A stretch of DNA of 64,000 nucleotides. Origin: Altererythrobacter sp. CAU 1644 (GTDB lineage: Bacteria > Pseudomonadota > Alphaproteobacteria > Sphingomonadales > Sphingomonadaceae). Shown here piece by piece: positions 24,964-33,389 of the stretch (the first letter of the stretch is position 1; each line of letters opens with the position of its first letter). The DNA lies in the NCBI RefSeq assembly GCF_029623755.1, contig NZ_CP121106.1, forward strand, positions 1,623,001 through 1,687,000. Reading direction: 5' to 3'. Made by a program: the position numbers and the translations under genes. The notes beneath the pieces were generated by a model. It was not told the DNA's origin and searched no databases. It saw only the letters and a program-made list of their open reading frames with translations.

Positions 24964-26028
24964 ATGAATCAGAAAGGCCATGAATTCTTTGCCGGCGATC
25001 TCTTTGGAGAGATCTACCAGGCGGAAGAACAGGTGCCCGCCGCACCAGGGGCAAGCATCCTGCCTGGCCTGCTGGTATGTGGCACGGCGTCACTGGCGGC
25101 GGCCTTCCTTGCGCAGCAATACGGCTTTCCGATCATTCTACTCGGCCTGCTCATCGGCCTCGCCCTCAGCTTCGTTTCGGATGCCGAGTCGACCACACCA
25201 GGGCTCGACTTCGCGTCGCGCCACCTCCTGCGCGCCGGGATCGTGCTCCTTGGCCTGCAGGTCACCGCAGCCCAGGTCAGCTCGCTTGGCTGGGCAGTCT
25301 TCGCGAGCCTCCTGGGGGTCATGGCCGCGGCCTTCGCGGCAGCCCTGCTGGCGGCGCGGATCGTAGGGGAATCGCGCGCCGCGGGCATTCTCGCAGGTGG
25401 TGCAACCGCCATCTGCGGGGCTTCGGCAGCCCTCGTTCTTTACGGCGTGATCGGCCGCGACCGTCTCGACCAGGCGCGCTTTTCCGTGACCCTGGTCGGC
25501 ATTTCGGTTGCCAGCGCCATCGCCATGTCGCTCTATCCGGCGCTCGCCAAGCTGGTCGGTTTCAGCGACACGCAAGCCGGGTTCCTGATCGGTGCATCGG
25601 TCCATGATGCGGCGCAGGCGATCGGCGGCGGCTACAGCTATTCCGATGAAGCCGGCGCCAACGCCACCGTGGTCAAGCTCGCCCGGGTGGCCATGCTCGC
25701 GCCCATAGCGGCAGGCGTTGCCCTGTGGCTCGGGTCATCGGAGAAAGGTGGGAAAGCCAGCTGGCGCAAGATCGCACTGCCCGGTTTCATCCTCGGCTTC
25801 ATGGCATTGCTGGTGGTCAACAGCGTGATCGCGGTGCCGGAGCCGCTCCGCGATGGTGCCCTCACGCTATCCAAAGCGATGTTGTTGGTGGCGGTGACCG
25901 CTACGGCAATGCGCTCGCGTTTGTCTGCCCTGCTGGAAACTGGCTGGCGCACGCTGTTTCCGGTCATCGCCGCAAGCCTCGCCTCTTTCCTCGCCGCCTA
26001 CGCGGCCGCGCTGTGGGTGGCGCAGTAG
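24964..26028 (+). CDS. YeiH-family membrane protein (UPF0324, putative sulfate exporter)
   Basis: A 354-residue integral membrane protein with about ten helices. The segments LLGLLIGLALSFV, SRHLLRAGIVLLGLQVTAAQ, AGGATAICGASAAL, IGASVHDAAQAIGGGYSYSD and VVKLARVAMLAPIA are the conserved signature of the YeiH family (PF03601). The family is annotated as putative sulfate or anion exporters; a direct demonstration is lacking to my knowledge. Residues 1-30 form an acidic cytoplasmic head. The stop lies 5 bases from the end of the convergent Lrp/AsnC fragment. Confidence 0.85.
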   Translation: MNQKGHEFFAGDLFGEIYQAEEQVPAAPGASILPGLLVCGTASLAAAFLAQQYGFPIILLGLLIGLALSFVSDAESTTPGLDFASRHLLRAGIVLLGLQVTAAQVSSLGWAVFASLLGVMAAAFAAALLAARIVGESRAAGILAGGATAICGASAALVLYGVIGRDRLDQARFSVTLVGISVASAIAMSLYPALAKLVGFSDTQAGFLIGASVHDAAQAIGGGYSYSDEAGANATVVKLARVAMLAPIAAGVALWLGSSEKGGKASWRKIALPGFILGFMALLVVNSVIAVPEPLRDGALTLSKAMLLVAVTATAMRSRLSALLETGWRTLFPVIAASLASFLAAYAAALWVAQ

Positions 26029-26032
26029 CGGA

Positions 26033-26235
26033 TCAGTCGGGGCGCGGCAGGACCGTCGTCGACTTCATCTCCTCCATCGAGAAGCTGGAGGTAACATCGG
26101 ATAGCCCCGGGACACGCGCGATCAGCCGCTGGTAGATGCGGTCGTAATCGGCGATATCGCGAACGCGCAGCTTGAGCATGTAATCGATGTCGCCTGCCAT
26201 GCGATGGCATTCTACGATTTCCTCGATCGCGGGGG
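26033..26235 (-). pseudogene. 3' remnant of an Lrp/AsnC-family regulator
   Basis: Read in its own frame this stretch encodes the last roughly 65 residues of an Lrp/AsnC protein: SPAIEEIVECHRMAGDIDYM, LKLRVRDIADYDRIYQRLI, GLSDVTSSFSMEEMKSTTV, then the stop at 26033. That is the ligand-binding RAM domain from its central Glu-Cys-His segment to the end. The helix-turn-helix half is missing: upstream sequence in the same orientation belongs to a Wzz-type gene in a different frame. An intact Lrp-family gene is about 150-165 codons, so more than half is gone. A deletion joining the two genes is the simplest explanation. Confidence 0.8.
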
Positions 26236-26753
26236 ACCACTGCAGTCACATTGCCGAGGAGAATCTCTGCCGCTTCCTCGCGCTTCAGCCGCGCCCATTC
26301 TCGCTCCGACATGCCTTCCGGCGCGTCCTCGGCAAAGGCATCGCCGAGGAAATGGGCGCGCTCGTCGAGACTGAGGGCGTCGACCACGCGGTAGGCCATG
26401 CTCCGGCTCTCGACGACATTGCCGAGCGTGAAGAAGTAGCGTCCGATTTCGTTCGTCGGAACGGTCGGTGCCAGATCCTGCCCTTCGACGATATTGTTGC
26501 CATAGGGCTCGACCCGTACGGTCGAAGTCGCCTGATAGATCGGCGTGGTCAGTAGCGTGAAGAGCAGGGCGGCGAGCATCACGAGGCCGAGCGTTGCGGC
26601 CATCGTGATTCGCTGGCGGTAGAGGAAGCCTCTGATTGCAGGAAGCGTCAGCGCCTTGGTCCGCCGCTCACCCTCTTCGCCATCTGGCAGGAATTGATCG
26701 AGCCAATATTCGCTCTTGCCACCGCCTGCTTCGACCTTGCTAACTTCGTTCAT
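26236..26753 (-). pseudogene. Truncated Wzz/Wzc-type chain-length determinant (5' part only)
   Basis: About 172 residues of a polysaccharide co-polymerase: a cytoplasmic lead, a first membrane helix (MAATLGLVMLAALLFTLLTT, about residues 50-70), then the Wzz strand YQATSTVRVEPYGNNIVEGQ and FFTLGNVVESRSMAYRVVDA. The homology stops near EILLGNVTAVVPRD (about 26,235). The frame then reads into the Lrp/AsnC remnant in the wrong register and ends at 25998 inside the YeiH gene. The coiled coil, second helix and any kinase domain are lost. It follows the Wza-like gene by 8 bases, so an export operon was cut here. A nonfunctional remnant is likely; a short membrane protein could still be made. Confidence 0.8.
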
Positions 26754-26761
26754 CGCTCAGC

Positions 26762-27487
26762 CTACCAGTTGACGTTGGTGAACAAACCGAACGCGGGTAG
26801 CGCGCGGAGGAAGTCCTGCCAGAATTGCGACAGCCCCGAGAGGCCGACCACGACCCGGTCGCCCGGCTCGAGGACGGGATCGATCATCGTGCCCTGGCTG
26901 ACCGAACGATAATCGAACTTGGCCACTGAGATCCCGCCTTCGCCTTCGCGGAAAATCGCGACCTCTTTCAGATTGGCGACCCGCGTGGGGCCATCGGCGA
27001 GTGCCAAGGCGGCCGAAAGCCGGTCACCGGGCTGGAAAGTGTAGACTCCGGGGTCCTCGACCCCGCCTTCGACAGTGACCCTGTGCGAGGCGGCGCTGGT
27101 GAGGTTCAGGCTGACTTGCGGATCCTTCACGCCCGCTGCGCGCAGGCGGAGCTCGATGTCTTCGGCCAGCTCGTTGGTCGTCAGGCCCGCAGCCTGAACG
27201 GCGCCAAGCAGAGGAAGGCCCACGGTGCCGTCGAGTGCGATGGCAACTTCTTCGAGCGAGAGATCGGGTTCGCGGTAGACCACCACCGAAATCTTGTCCG
27301 TCCCGCGCAAGCGGTAGAGCGTCGGTGCTGCCGAGCTATAGCTATCCTGACCCATTCCGGTGGCGGGCTGTATAACCGTGGGGCCGATCGCGGGCGGCGG
27401 GGTGGTACCGCAGGCCGCCACCAGGAAAGTGGCTGTTGCCATCGCGCCCAACTTGGCCTGACATATTTTCGAGCCCGTGTGTTTCAT
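26762..27487 (-). CDS. Wza-like polysaccharide export lipoprotein (second copy)
   Basis: A 241-residue outer-membrane lipoprotein with lipobox LVAAC (Cys near residue 26). The export domain starts at LYRLRGTDKISVVVYREPDL (about residue 58), followed by SLBB-like repeats (VTVEGGVEDPGVYTFQPGD, AALALADGPTRVANLKEVAI) and RVVVGLSG near the end. It differs clearly from the export protein at 17.7 kb, so it belonged to a separate exopolysaccharide system. The co-polymerase gene that follows is truncated, so it is either an orphan or serves a polymer encoded elsewhere. The reading frame itself is intact. Confidence 0.85.
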   Translation of the reverse strand: MKHTGSKICQAKLGAMATATFLVAACGTTPPPAIGPTVIQPATGMGQDSYSSAAPTLYRLRGTDKISVVVYREPDLSLEEVAIALDGTVGLPLLGAVQAAGLTTNELAEDIELRLRAAGVKDPQVSLNLTSAASHRVTVEGGVEDPGVYTFQPGDRLSAALALADGPTRVANLKEVAIFREGEGGISVAKFDYRSVSQGTMIDPVLEPGDRVVVGLSGLSQFWQDFLRALPAFGLFTNVNW

Positions 27488-27655
27488 CGATCCCGTCGCG
27501 ACCCAAAGGATGGCAGGGCCGATCCTGCCGAATTCATTCGACCGACAACCTAGGCCAAACGGCGGTGCAGTTCACGGGCTGCGCGAAGGTAATGCACCGC
27601 TATTTTGCAGTGGATGCGACAGTTTACACGGATCGTATCGTCGCAAGGGCGGTGT

Positions 27656-28222
27656 ATGGTGATCGCCATGCCCGATAGCTCGCCTTCCATGCTCAGCCTG
27701 ATAGCGGCGGCGCTCTATCTCGGCGTGGCTGCTGTGGCCGGACGGGCAGGGAAGACCTCGGGCCTGGGCGGCGGTGAAAAAGGCGACATGGCGTGGTGGT
27801 TTGCCATCGCGTCACTTTTCGTCCTGCTGGCGGCGATGCGGGTGTTTCTCGTCGAGGATCAGGTTCGCATGGCGTTTCGTGCGGTCCTGTCGGGCGCGGA
27901 GCTTTACGAGACAAGGCGCAGCCTGCAACGCCCGCTCGCGCTGCTGGCGCTCCTCGCGACTTCTGCCGTATTGGGTGCGATCATCTGGACAGCGATCCGC
28001 GAAACGCGCGCGCTGGTCCGGGCCCTGCGACTTGCCCAGCTTGCAGCCTGCGCAATGATTGCGTTGGTCGGCATGAGGCTGATTTCGCTCGGGCCGATCG
28101 ACTATGTGCTGTTCGGACCCCTACGGCCCAACTGGATTATCGATCTCGGAGCGAGCCTGTGCGTCGGCCTGGCTGCATCGCGCTACGCGGCGCTGACGGA
28201 AAATAGAGAACCTAGGCGGTAA
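27656..28222 (+). CDS. Hypothetical membrane protein
   Basis: A 188-residue protein with five or so hydrophobic segments (MLSLIAAALYLGVAAVAG; WWFAIASLFVLLAAMRVFLV; LALLALLATSAVLGAIIW; LAQLAACAMIALVGMRLI). A loop contains the charged stretch EDQVRMAFRAVLSGAELYET. No family is recognised. AAGGG precedes ATG 27656; a second ATG four codons later is possible. Its 3' end overlaps the convergent wecB gene by 11 bases. Confidence 0.6.
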   Translation: MVIAMPDSSPSMLSLIAAALYLGVAAVAGRAGKTSGLGGGEKGDMAWWFAIASLFVLLAAMRVFLVEDQVRMAFRAVLSGAELYETRRSLQRPLALLALLATSAVLGAIIWTAIRETRALVRALRLAQLAACAMIALVGMRLISLGPIDYVLFGPLRPNWIIDLGASLCVGLAASRYAALTENREPRR

Positions 28223-29369
28223 GTCGCGCCGGCTCCAGCCCGACACCGTGGCGCTGGGCAATCGCGGCGACGATCCTGTGCGCGGCCTGGCCGTCTCCGT
28301 AAGGATTATGCGCCTTCGACATGGCGTCATAGGCAACGTGATCGTCAAGCAGCTTCGATGCTTCGCCGACGATCCTTTCCGGATCGGTCGCAACCAGCCT
28401 GGCAGTCCCGGCGGAAATTCCTTCCGGTCGTTCGGTCGTGTCCCGCATGACCAACACTGGCTTGCCGAGGCTCGGGGCTTCTTCCTGAACGCCGCCGCTG
28501 TCGGTAAGGATCAGGCGGGAGGCTTCCATCATCGCCACGAAGTTGGGATAGTCGAGCGGTTCTATCAGCGCGATGTTGTGGTAATCTCCCAGCATTGCCC
28601 GCATGACGCCGCCGACATTGGGGTTGGGGTGCACGGGATAGATGATCGCGACGTCGTCGCGCGCAGCCAGGGCCGATAGCGCTGTGGCGATATTTCGCAT
28701 GCCGTCGCCGAAATTTTCGCGCCGATGGGCCGTCACCGCAATGATCTGTTTCCCTGCAAAGCGTTGTTGCAGCTCTGCGATCGCGGGCGCCATTGAGGGG
28801 TCCGCCGCAATTCGGCGTCGCGTGGCAAGCAGCGCGTCGATTACGGTGTTGCCGGTGATGAAGATGTTCGCCGGGTCAACTGTCTCTGCCGTCAATGCAT
28901 CGGCGGCGATCTGCGTCGGGGCGAAGTGGAGGTCGGCGATCACCCCGGTGACGCGGCGATTCACTTCCTCGGGCCAGGGCGAGTAGATGTCGCCGCTGCG
29001 CAGCCCGGCTTCCACATGGCCTACCGGGATTCGGCGGAAATAGCAGGCAAGCGTCACCATCATGGTCGTCAGCGTGTCGCCATGGACCAGCACGCGCTCT
29101 GGCTTTTCGCGGTCGAGCGCTTCGCCGAACCGAGTGACGATGCGCGCCGAGAGCTCGTCGAGGCTCTGGCCCTGTTGCATCAGGTCAAGGTCGACATCGG
29201 GCAGGATCCCCGCCAGTTGCAGGACTTGGTCGAGCAACTCGCGATGCTGGGCCGTCACCGCCACGCGCGTGTCGAACTGGTCTGTTGCGCGAAGCGCGTC
29301 GACGACCGGAAACATCTTGATCGCTTCGGGCCGTGTCCCGAAAGTCACGAGGATTTTCGGTCGACTCAT
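28212..29369 (-). CDS. wecB: UDP-N-acetylglucosamine 2-epimerase (non-hydrolysing)
   Basis: A 385-residue enzyme that converts UDP-GlcNAc to UDP-ManNAc. The motifs VTFGTRPEAIKMFPV (residues 7-21), VLVHGDTLTTM, HVEAGLRSGDIYSPWPEEVN, FITGNTVIDAL, VTAHRRENFG and LTDSGGVQEEAP are all present at the normal spacing. It overlaps the upstream wecC by 4 bases (ATGA), so the two form one unit that makes UDP-ManNAcA, a sugar donor for exopolysaccharide or O-antigen. It is far from the main polymer cluster but next to the pssD-pssE glycosyltransferase pair. Confidence 0.95.
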   Translation of the reverse strand: MSRPKILVTFGTRPEAIKMFPVVDALRATDQFDTRVAVTAQHRELLDQVLQLAGILPDVDLDLMQQGQSLDELSARIVTRFGEALDREKPERVLVHGDTLTTMMVTLACYFRRIPVGHVEAGLRSGDIYSPWPEEVNRRVTGVIADLHFAPTQIAADALTAETVDPANIFITGNTVIDALLATRRRIAADPSMAPAIAELQQRFAGKQIIAVTAHRRENFGDGMRNIATALSALAARDDVAIIYPVHPNPNVGGVMRAMLGDYHNIALIEPLDYPNFVAMMEASRLILTDSGGVQEEAPSLGKPVLVMRDTTERPEGISAGTARLVATDPERIVGEASKLLDDHVAYDAMSKAHNPYGDGQAAHRIVAAIAQRHGVGLEPARLTA

Positions 29370-30646
29370 CGCTTCAGCATGCCCCGCGTATCATAGACCA
29401 TCTTGCCCGCCAGCGCGGCGAGGTCGAGGTGCTTGAACGCGTCGTGATCGACCAGCACCGCGACCACATCTGCAGCTTTCAGCGCTTCGTCAAGCTCTAG
29501 CAATTCGGCGCCCGTGCCGATGAAATCTCGCGGCAATTCATCGGTGTAGGGTTCGACGATAAGGAGCCGGTCGCCTTCGTCTCGGGCAAGTTCGGCCGCG
29601 ATCTCCAGCGCAGGGCTTTCGCGGAAATCGTCGATATTGGGTTTGAATGCGAGGCCCAGCAGCGCGACCTTCGCCTCGGGAGAAGCTGCCATCATCGCGC
29701 GGATGCGGCTGCCTGTATGGTGCGCCTTGTAATCGTTCACCTCGCGAGCCGAGCGGATGAGCTTGGTCTGTTGTGGCGCGGCAGCGACGAGAAACCAGGG
29801 ATCGACCGCAATGCAGTGCCCGCCTACCCCCGGTCCGGGCTGGAGGATGTTGACGCGCGGGTGGCGATTGGCGAGCCGGATGACGTCCCACACGTCGATC
29901 TCGACGGCGTCGGCCACCATCGAAAGCTCATTGGCAAACGCAATGTTGACGTCGCGGAAGCTGTTCTCGACCAGCTTCACCGTCTCGGCAACGCGCGCAT
30001 TCGTGACCAGGCAATCGCCCTTCACAAAGCTGCGATAAAGCGACGCGGCTTTCTCGGCGCAGGCCACGGAAACGCCGCCGATGACCCGGTCGTTGGAGAC
30101 AAGTTCGGTCACGATCTGCCCCGGAAGAACGCGCTCGGGGCAATAGGCGAGGGCAATATCTCCGCCGCGCTCGCTGCCGAAGACCGGCATCGTCAGGTCG
30201 GGGCGCAGTTCGCCGATGATTTCCCCGACCCGCTCGGTCGTGCCAATGGGCGAAGTGCTTTCGACGATCACGCATGCGCCGCGCGACAGATTGGGCGCAA
30301 TGGACCGCGCTGCCGCCTCGACAAAGGAGATATCGGGCTGGTTGCCGGAAGCGAGCGGCGTCGGCACCGCGATCATGTAGAAATGCGCCTGCGGCATGGC
30401 GGTCGAGGCCACCAGACGCTCCGCTTCCACGGCTTCGTGCACGAGCCGGTCGAGATCGCGCTCCTCGATGTGAACACCGCCGGAATTGACGGTCTCGACC
30501 ACGCGCGGAGAGACATCCACGCCGCACACCGACCAGCCATAGCTTGCCAGCACCGCGGCGGTAGGCAGACCGATATAGCCCAGTCCCACGACGGCGACCT
30601 GATGATCGAAGGCCGGTTCCGGCCACGGTTTGACGACAGCTTCCAT
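29366..30646 (-). CDS. wecC: UDP-N-acetyl-D-mannosaminuronate dehydrogenase
   Basis: A 426-residue NAD-dependent dehydrogenase of the UDP-sugar 6-dehydrogenase family. The Rossmann motif VAVVGLGYIGLPTAAVLA begins near residue 18; the central PNLSRGACVIVESTSPIGTT and YCPERVLPG are typical; the active-site Cys lies in GPGVGGHCIAVDPWF, and the C-terminal domain has LGLAFKPNIDDFRESPA. The VESTSPIGTT and PERVLPG forms and the partner wecB support UDP-ManNAc as substrate over UDP-glucose. The 93 bases upstream, before pssE, could hold a promoter. Confidence 0.93.
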   Translation of the reverse strand: MEAVVKPWPEPAFDHQVAVVGLGYIGLPTAAVLASYGWSVCGVDVSPRVVETVNSGGVHIEERDLDRLVHEAVEAERLVASTAMPQAHFYMIAVPTPLASGNQPDISFVEAAARSIAPNLSRGACVIVESTSPIGTTERVGEIIGELRPDLTMPVFGSERGGDIALAYCPERVLPGQIVTELVSNDRVIGGVSVACAEKAASLYRSFVKGDCLVTNARVAETVKLVENSFRDVNIAFANELSMVADAVEIDVWDVIRLANRHPRVNILQPGPGVGGHCIAVDPWFLVAAAPQQTKLIRSAREVNDYKAHHTGSRIRAMMAASPEAKVALLGLAFKPNIDDFRESPALEIAAELARDEGDRLLIVEPYTDELPRDFIGTGAELLELDEALKAADVVAVLVDHDAFKHLDLAALAGKMVYDTRGMLKR

Positions 30647-30739
30647 GCCGCCGACATTGCCGCGATCACCTCAAAAACTGGTTAACTCGGGCAGGATTGC
30701 CGACTTTACAATTGGCCGTTTTCTGCGGGTTCAGCGCGG

Positions 30740-31225
30740 TTAACGCAGTTCGCCAAAGCCGATGAAGCCGGAGACGGCGGCTTGCAGCCGAAGGAGTTCC
30801 GGCGGATGCCCGTGCTCGACCTCTCCGCACGCCAGTCCGCGGGCGATGGCTCCCGGCAGCTCCCGTTCGTCTATCGCGACGAAAATCCCTTTGCGGTCAG
30901 CAAGTTGGCGCGCGGTAGCCAATTGATGATCGCTGCGATGTTCGCGCAGTGTAGCGCGCCGGGGAAGGAGAACGATCGGCTTGCCAAGACGCCTTGCCGC
31001 GAGGACCGAGCCGATCCCGGCATGCGACACGATCAGCGCCGCACGCCGCGTGAGCGCTTCGAAATCCGCCGGTGAGTAGGTTTTCGCCCAATCCATCCTG
31101 CGCGGAATAAAGCGACCGCGCCCGATCTGCGCGACGAATTCGATACCAATCCCGGGCTGGATCGCGTCCATGGCCCGAATCAGCCGATCGAAGCCGAGTT
31201 GCGTCCCGACGGTGACGAGAATCAC
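30740..31225 (-). CDS. pssE: Glycosyltransferase catalytic subunit, PssE/Alg13-like
   Basis: A 161-residue cytosolic subunit with the GT28 C-terminal fold: ILVTVGTQLGFDRLIRAMD at the start, then ALIVSHAGIGSVLAARRLG KPIVLLPRR and REHRSDHQLATARQLAD, the nucleotide-sugar binding motifs of Alg13 and PssE. It works as a pair with the membrane subunit encoded just upstream, transferring a sugar (often glucuronic acid) to a lipid-linked acceptor. The start is GTG 31225, preceded by GGAGGGGTGCT, and it overlaps the pssD stop by 4 bases (GTGA). A longer frame upstream of the GTG overlaps pssD and is not coding. Confidence 0.9.
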   Translation of the reverse strand: MILVTVGTQLGFDRLIRAMDAIQPGIGIEFVAQIGRGRFIPRRMDWAKTYSPADFEALTRRAALIVSHAGIGSVLAARRLGKPIVLLPRRATLREHRSDHQLATARQLADRKGIFVAIDERELPGAIARGLACGEVEHGHPPELLRLQAAVSGFIGFGELR

Positions 31226-31668
31226 AGCACCCCTCCGGCGAATTGTACTCGCTTGCCGTCGGCGAGGTGTTCCCATTGCGTGAGGCAGCGATGCGCGATC
31301 CGCGTCGCCAGTCGTCCTGACAGCGAAAGGCGTTCGGCGTTGGCGATACTGTCGATCCAGAGCGTTTGCGCGCCCAGCATTCGCCCCCACAGAATGCAGA
31401 ACAATCCCGGAGCCGCACCGGTCGATATCACCACGTCCGGGCGGCTCCGCACGAGATGTCCCAGCGAGACGATCGCGCATCCCAGGGAACGCAGCGGCTG
31501 GCCAAGGTTGCAGTCGGGCAGCGCCATCGCATCCACGACGCCGAAATACTCCGCCTGCGCCGCGGCCGTAGTCGCAAATCGGACTTCGTGGCCCGCAAAG
31601 GCGTCGGCGAGCAGCATCAACTGCTCCCAATGCCCGCCGCCCGATGCCACTGCCAAGACCCGCTTCAT
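31222..31668 (-). CDS. pssD: Glycosyltransferase membrane-anchor subunit, PssD/Alg14-like
   Basis: A 148-residue protein with the Alg14 pattern: KRVLAVASGGGHWEQLMLLA at the N-terminus, VVISTGAAPGLFCILWGRML in the middle and a C-terminal WIDSIANAERLSLSG segment. Alg14-type subunits anchor the complex at the membrane and bind the lipid acceptor, while the Alg13-type partner binds the nucleotide sugar. I start at ATG 31668; the longer frame adds an unlikely low-complexity N-terminus. It is the first gene of a minus-strand run pssD-pssE-wecC-wecB and is divergent from the CoA-transferase gene. Confidence 0.9.
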   Translation of the reverse strand: MKRVLAVASGGGHWEQLMLLADAFAGHEVRFATTAAAQAEYFGVVDAMALPDCNLGQPLRSLGCAIVSLGHLVRSRPDVVISTGAAPGLFCILWGRMLGAQTLWIDSIANAERLSLSGRLATRIAHRCLTQWEHLADGKRVQFAGGVL

Positions 31669-31781
31669 ACGCCCCCTATCCGGCTTCGCGGCGCGCAAAG
31701 TCAATCTGCAGCTAACGGAAATCCCACCCTTGCCAGAGCCGGTGACGCGGGCCATGCAAGCGCCAGAGGGAGAAGCGTTTC

Positions 31782-32864
31782 ATGCCGCAATCGAACGGGC
31801 CGTTGACTGGCCTCAGGGTCGTCGAATTCGTCGGGATCGGACCAGGACCGCATGTTGCCATGCTGCTGGCCGATCTGGGCGCGGAGGTCGTCCGGATCGA
31901 GCGACCGGGCGGACGGATGGCCAACCCCGTGGTCGACCGCGCGCGGCACCGGGTCGAAGTTGACCTGAAAAGCGAGGAAGGTCGCCAGTTCATTCACGAC
32001 GCCACGGCGCATGCCGATGTTCTGGTTGAGGGGTATCGACCGGGCGTGATGGAGCGGCTCGGGCTGGGCCCCGACGCCATGCTCGCGCACAATCCGCGGC
32101 TCGTCTACGCACGGATGACCGGCTGGGGTCAGGATGGCCCGCTCGCCCAGGCGGCTGGCCACGACATCAACTATATTGCGATCACCGGCGCCCTGGCGGC
32201 TGTGGGCCGTCCGGGCGAACCGGCACAGCCGCCGCAGAACCTCGTCGGCGATTTTGGCGGCGGCTCGATGTATTGTGCGTTCGGCATTCTCGCCGCTCTC
32301 TATGAACGCGAGCGCAGCGGGAAAGGGCAGGTCGTCGACGCGGCGATCGTCGATGGCGCGACCAGCCTGATGAGCTTCTTCTTCGGGGTGCGGCATCAAC
32401 CGCACCTTTCGACCGACCGCGGCAAGGGCATGCTCAGCGGCGGCGCGCATTTCTATCGCTGCTACGAATGCGCCGATGGGCGCGAGATCAGCGTCGGCGC
32501 GATCGAGCCGCAATTCTATGCCGAGCTTCTCGAGCGGATCGACGCCCCGGCTGAGCTTCGCGAGGGCCAGATGAATCCCGCGAACTGGGCCGACTACACC
32601 GCGCGCCTCGCGGCATTATTCAAGACGAAACCGGCGGCGGAATGGGCCAGCCTGCTCGAAGGAACCGACGCCTGCGCCGCCGAAGTCCTCGCCTTGGAGG
32701 AAGCACGCGAACATCCGCACATGAAGGCACGCAATGCCTATGTCGAGCGCGACGGAGTATGGCATACCGCCCCGGCGCCGCGGTTCGACCGCACACCGGG
32801 GACCATCCGCGAAAGCGCACAGGACGGTGCCGAAGTGGTAGAGCGCTGGAAGGCAGGGGGCTGA
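31782..32864 (+). CDS. CaiB/BaiF CoA-transferase family protein (alpha-methylacyl-CoA racemase-like)
   Basis: A 360-residue class III CoA-transferase fold protein. The N-terminal GLRVVEFVGIGPGPHVAMLL, LADLGAEVVRIERPGG, the KSEEGR segment, VLVEGYRPGVMERLGLGPD and MTGWGQDGPLAQAAGHDINY are those of alpha-methylacyl-CoA racemase; His and Asp in AGHDINY and the following Asp of LVGDFGGGSMY fit the racemase catalytic pair. It probably epimerises 2-methylacyl-CoA during branched-chain or sterol side-chain degradation. The MaoC-type hydratase gene begins 3 bases after its stop, so the two act together. Confidence 0.88.
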   Translation: MPQSNGPLTGLRVVEFVGIGPGPHVAMLLADLGAEVVRIERPGGRMANPVVDRARHRVEVDLKSEEGRQFIHDATAHADVLVEGYRPGVMERLGLGPDAMLAHNPRLVYARMTGWGQDGPLAQAAGHDINYIAITGALAAVGRPGEPAQPPQNLVGDFGGGSMYCAFGILAALYERERSGKGQVVDAAIVDGATSLMSFFFGVRHQPHLSTDRGKGMLSGGAHFYRCYECADGREISVGAIEPQFYAELLERIDAPAELREGQMNPANWADYTARLAALFKTKPAAEWASLLEGTDACAAEVLALEEAREHPHMKARNAYVERDGVWHTAPAPRFDRTPGTIRESAQDGAEVVERWKAGG

Positions 32865-32867
32865 CCG

Positions 32868-33320
32868 ATGGCCGGTAGGTATTTCGACGAATGGCAGGTC
32901 GGTGACCGGATCGAGCACGAGATCCGGCGCACCGTGACCGAAACAGACAATCTGCTGTTCACTACCATGACCCACAACCCGCAGCCGCTGCACCTCGATA
33001 TCGAGGCGGCCAAGGCCAGCGAATTCGGTCAGATCCTCGTCAATGGCACCTTCACCTTCGCCCTGATGGTGGGGCTGTCGGTCGGCGACACGACGCTCGG
33101 CACGCTGATCGCGAACCTTGGCTACGACAAGCTGGCGATGCCCAAGCCGGTAGCGATCGGCGATACTTTGCGCGCGACCAGCGAAGTCGCCGAGCTGCGC
33201 GAAAGCAAGTCCCGACCGACTGCCGGAATCGTCACCTGGACGCATGAAATGCTCAATCAGCGCGACGAGGTGGTGTGCCGGTGCCTGCGGAGTGCGCTAG
33301 TGCAGAAACGCCCGGGCTGA
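32868..33320 (+). CDS. MaoC-family dehydratase
   Basis: A 150-residue hot-dog-fold enzyme. Residues 1-130 read as one MaoC domain: [20 protein letters not shown], then [14 protein letters not shown] with the catalytic Asn-His region, then [20 protein letters not shown]. The family hydrates enoyl-CoA thioesters; this form resembles mesaconyl-CoA/2-methylfumaryl-CoA hydratase-like proteins but is shorter. It starts 3 bases after the CoA-transferase gene. Together they suggest a small acyl-CoA side pathway. Confidence 0.87.
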   Translation: MAGRYFDEWQVGDRIEHEIRRTVTETDNLLFTTMTHNPQPLHLDIEAAKASEFGQILVNGTFTFALMVGLSVGDTTLGTLIANLGYDKLAMPKPVAIGDTLRATSEVAELRESKSRPTAGIVTWTHEMLNQRDEVVCRCLRSALVQKRPG

Positions 33321-33389
33321 GCCGACAAAGCCTCGCGCCCGGGTGCCGAAACCCTCCGTGGTGCGTTGATTGGCGCGAGGAGGCCAGCA

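Noticed and set aside
30740..31630. A longer, 296-codon version of the pssE frame
   Set aside because: The first 135 codons read pssD out of frame; the family N-terminus begins at GTG 31225.
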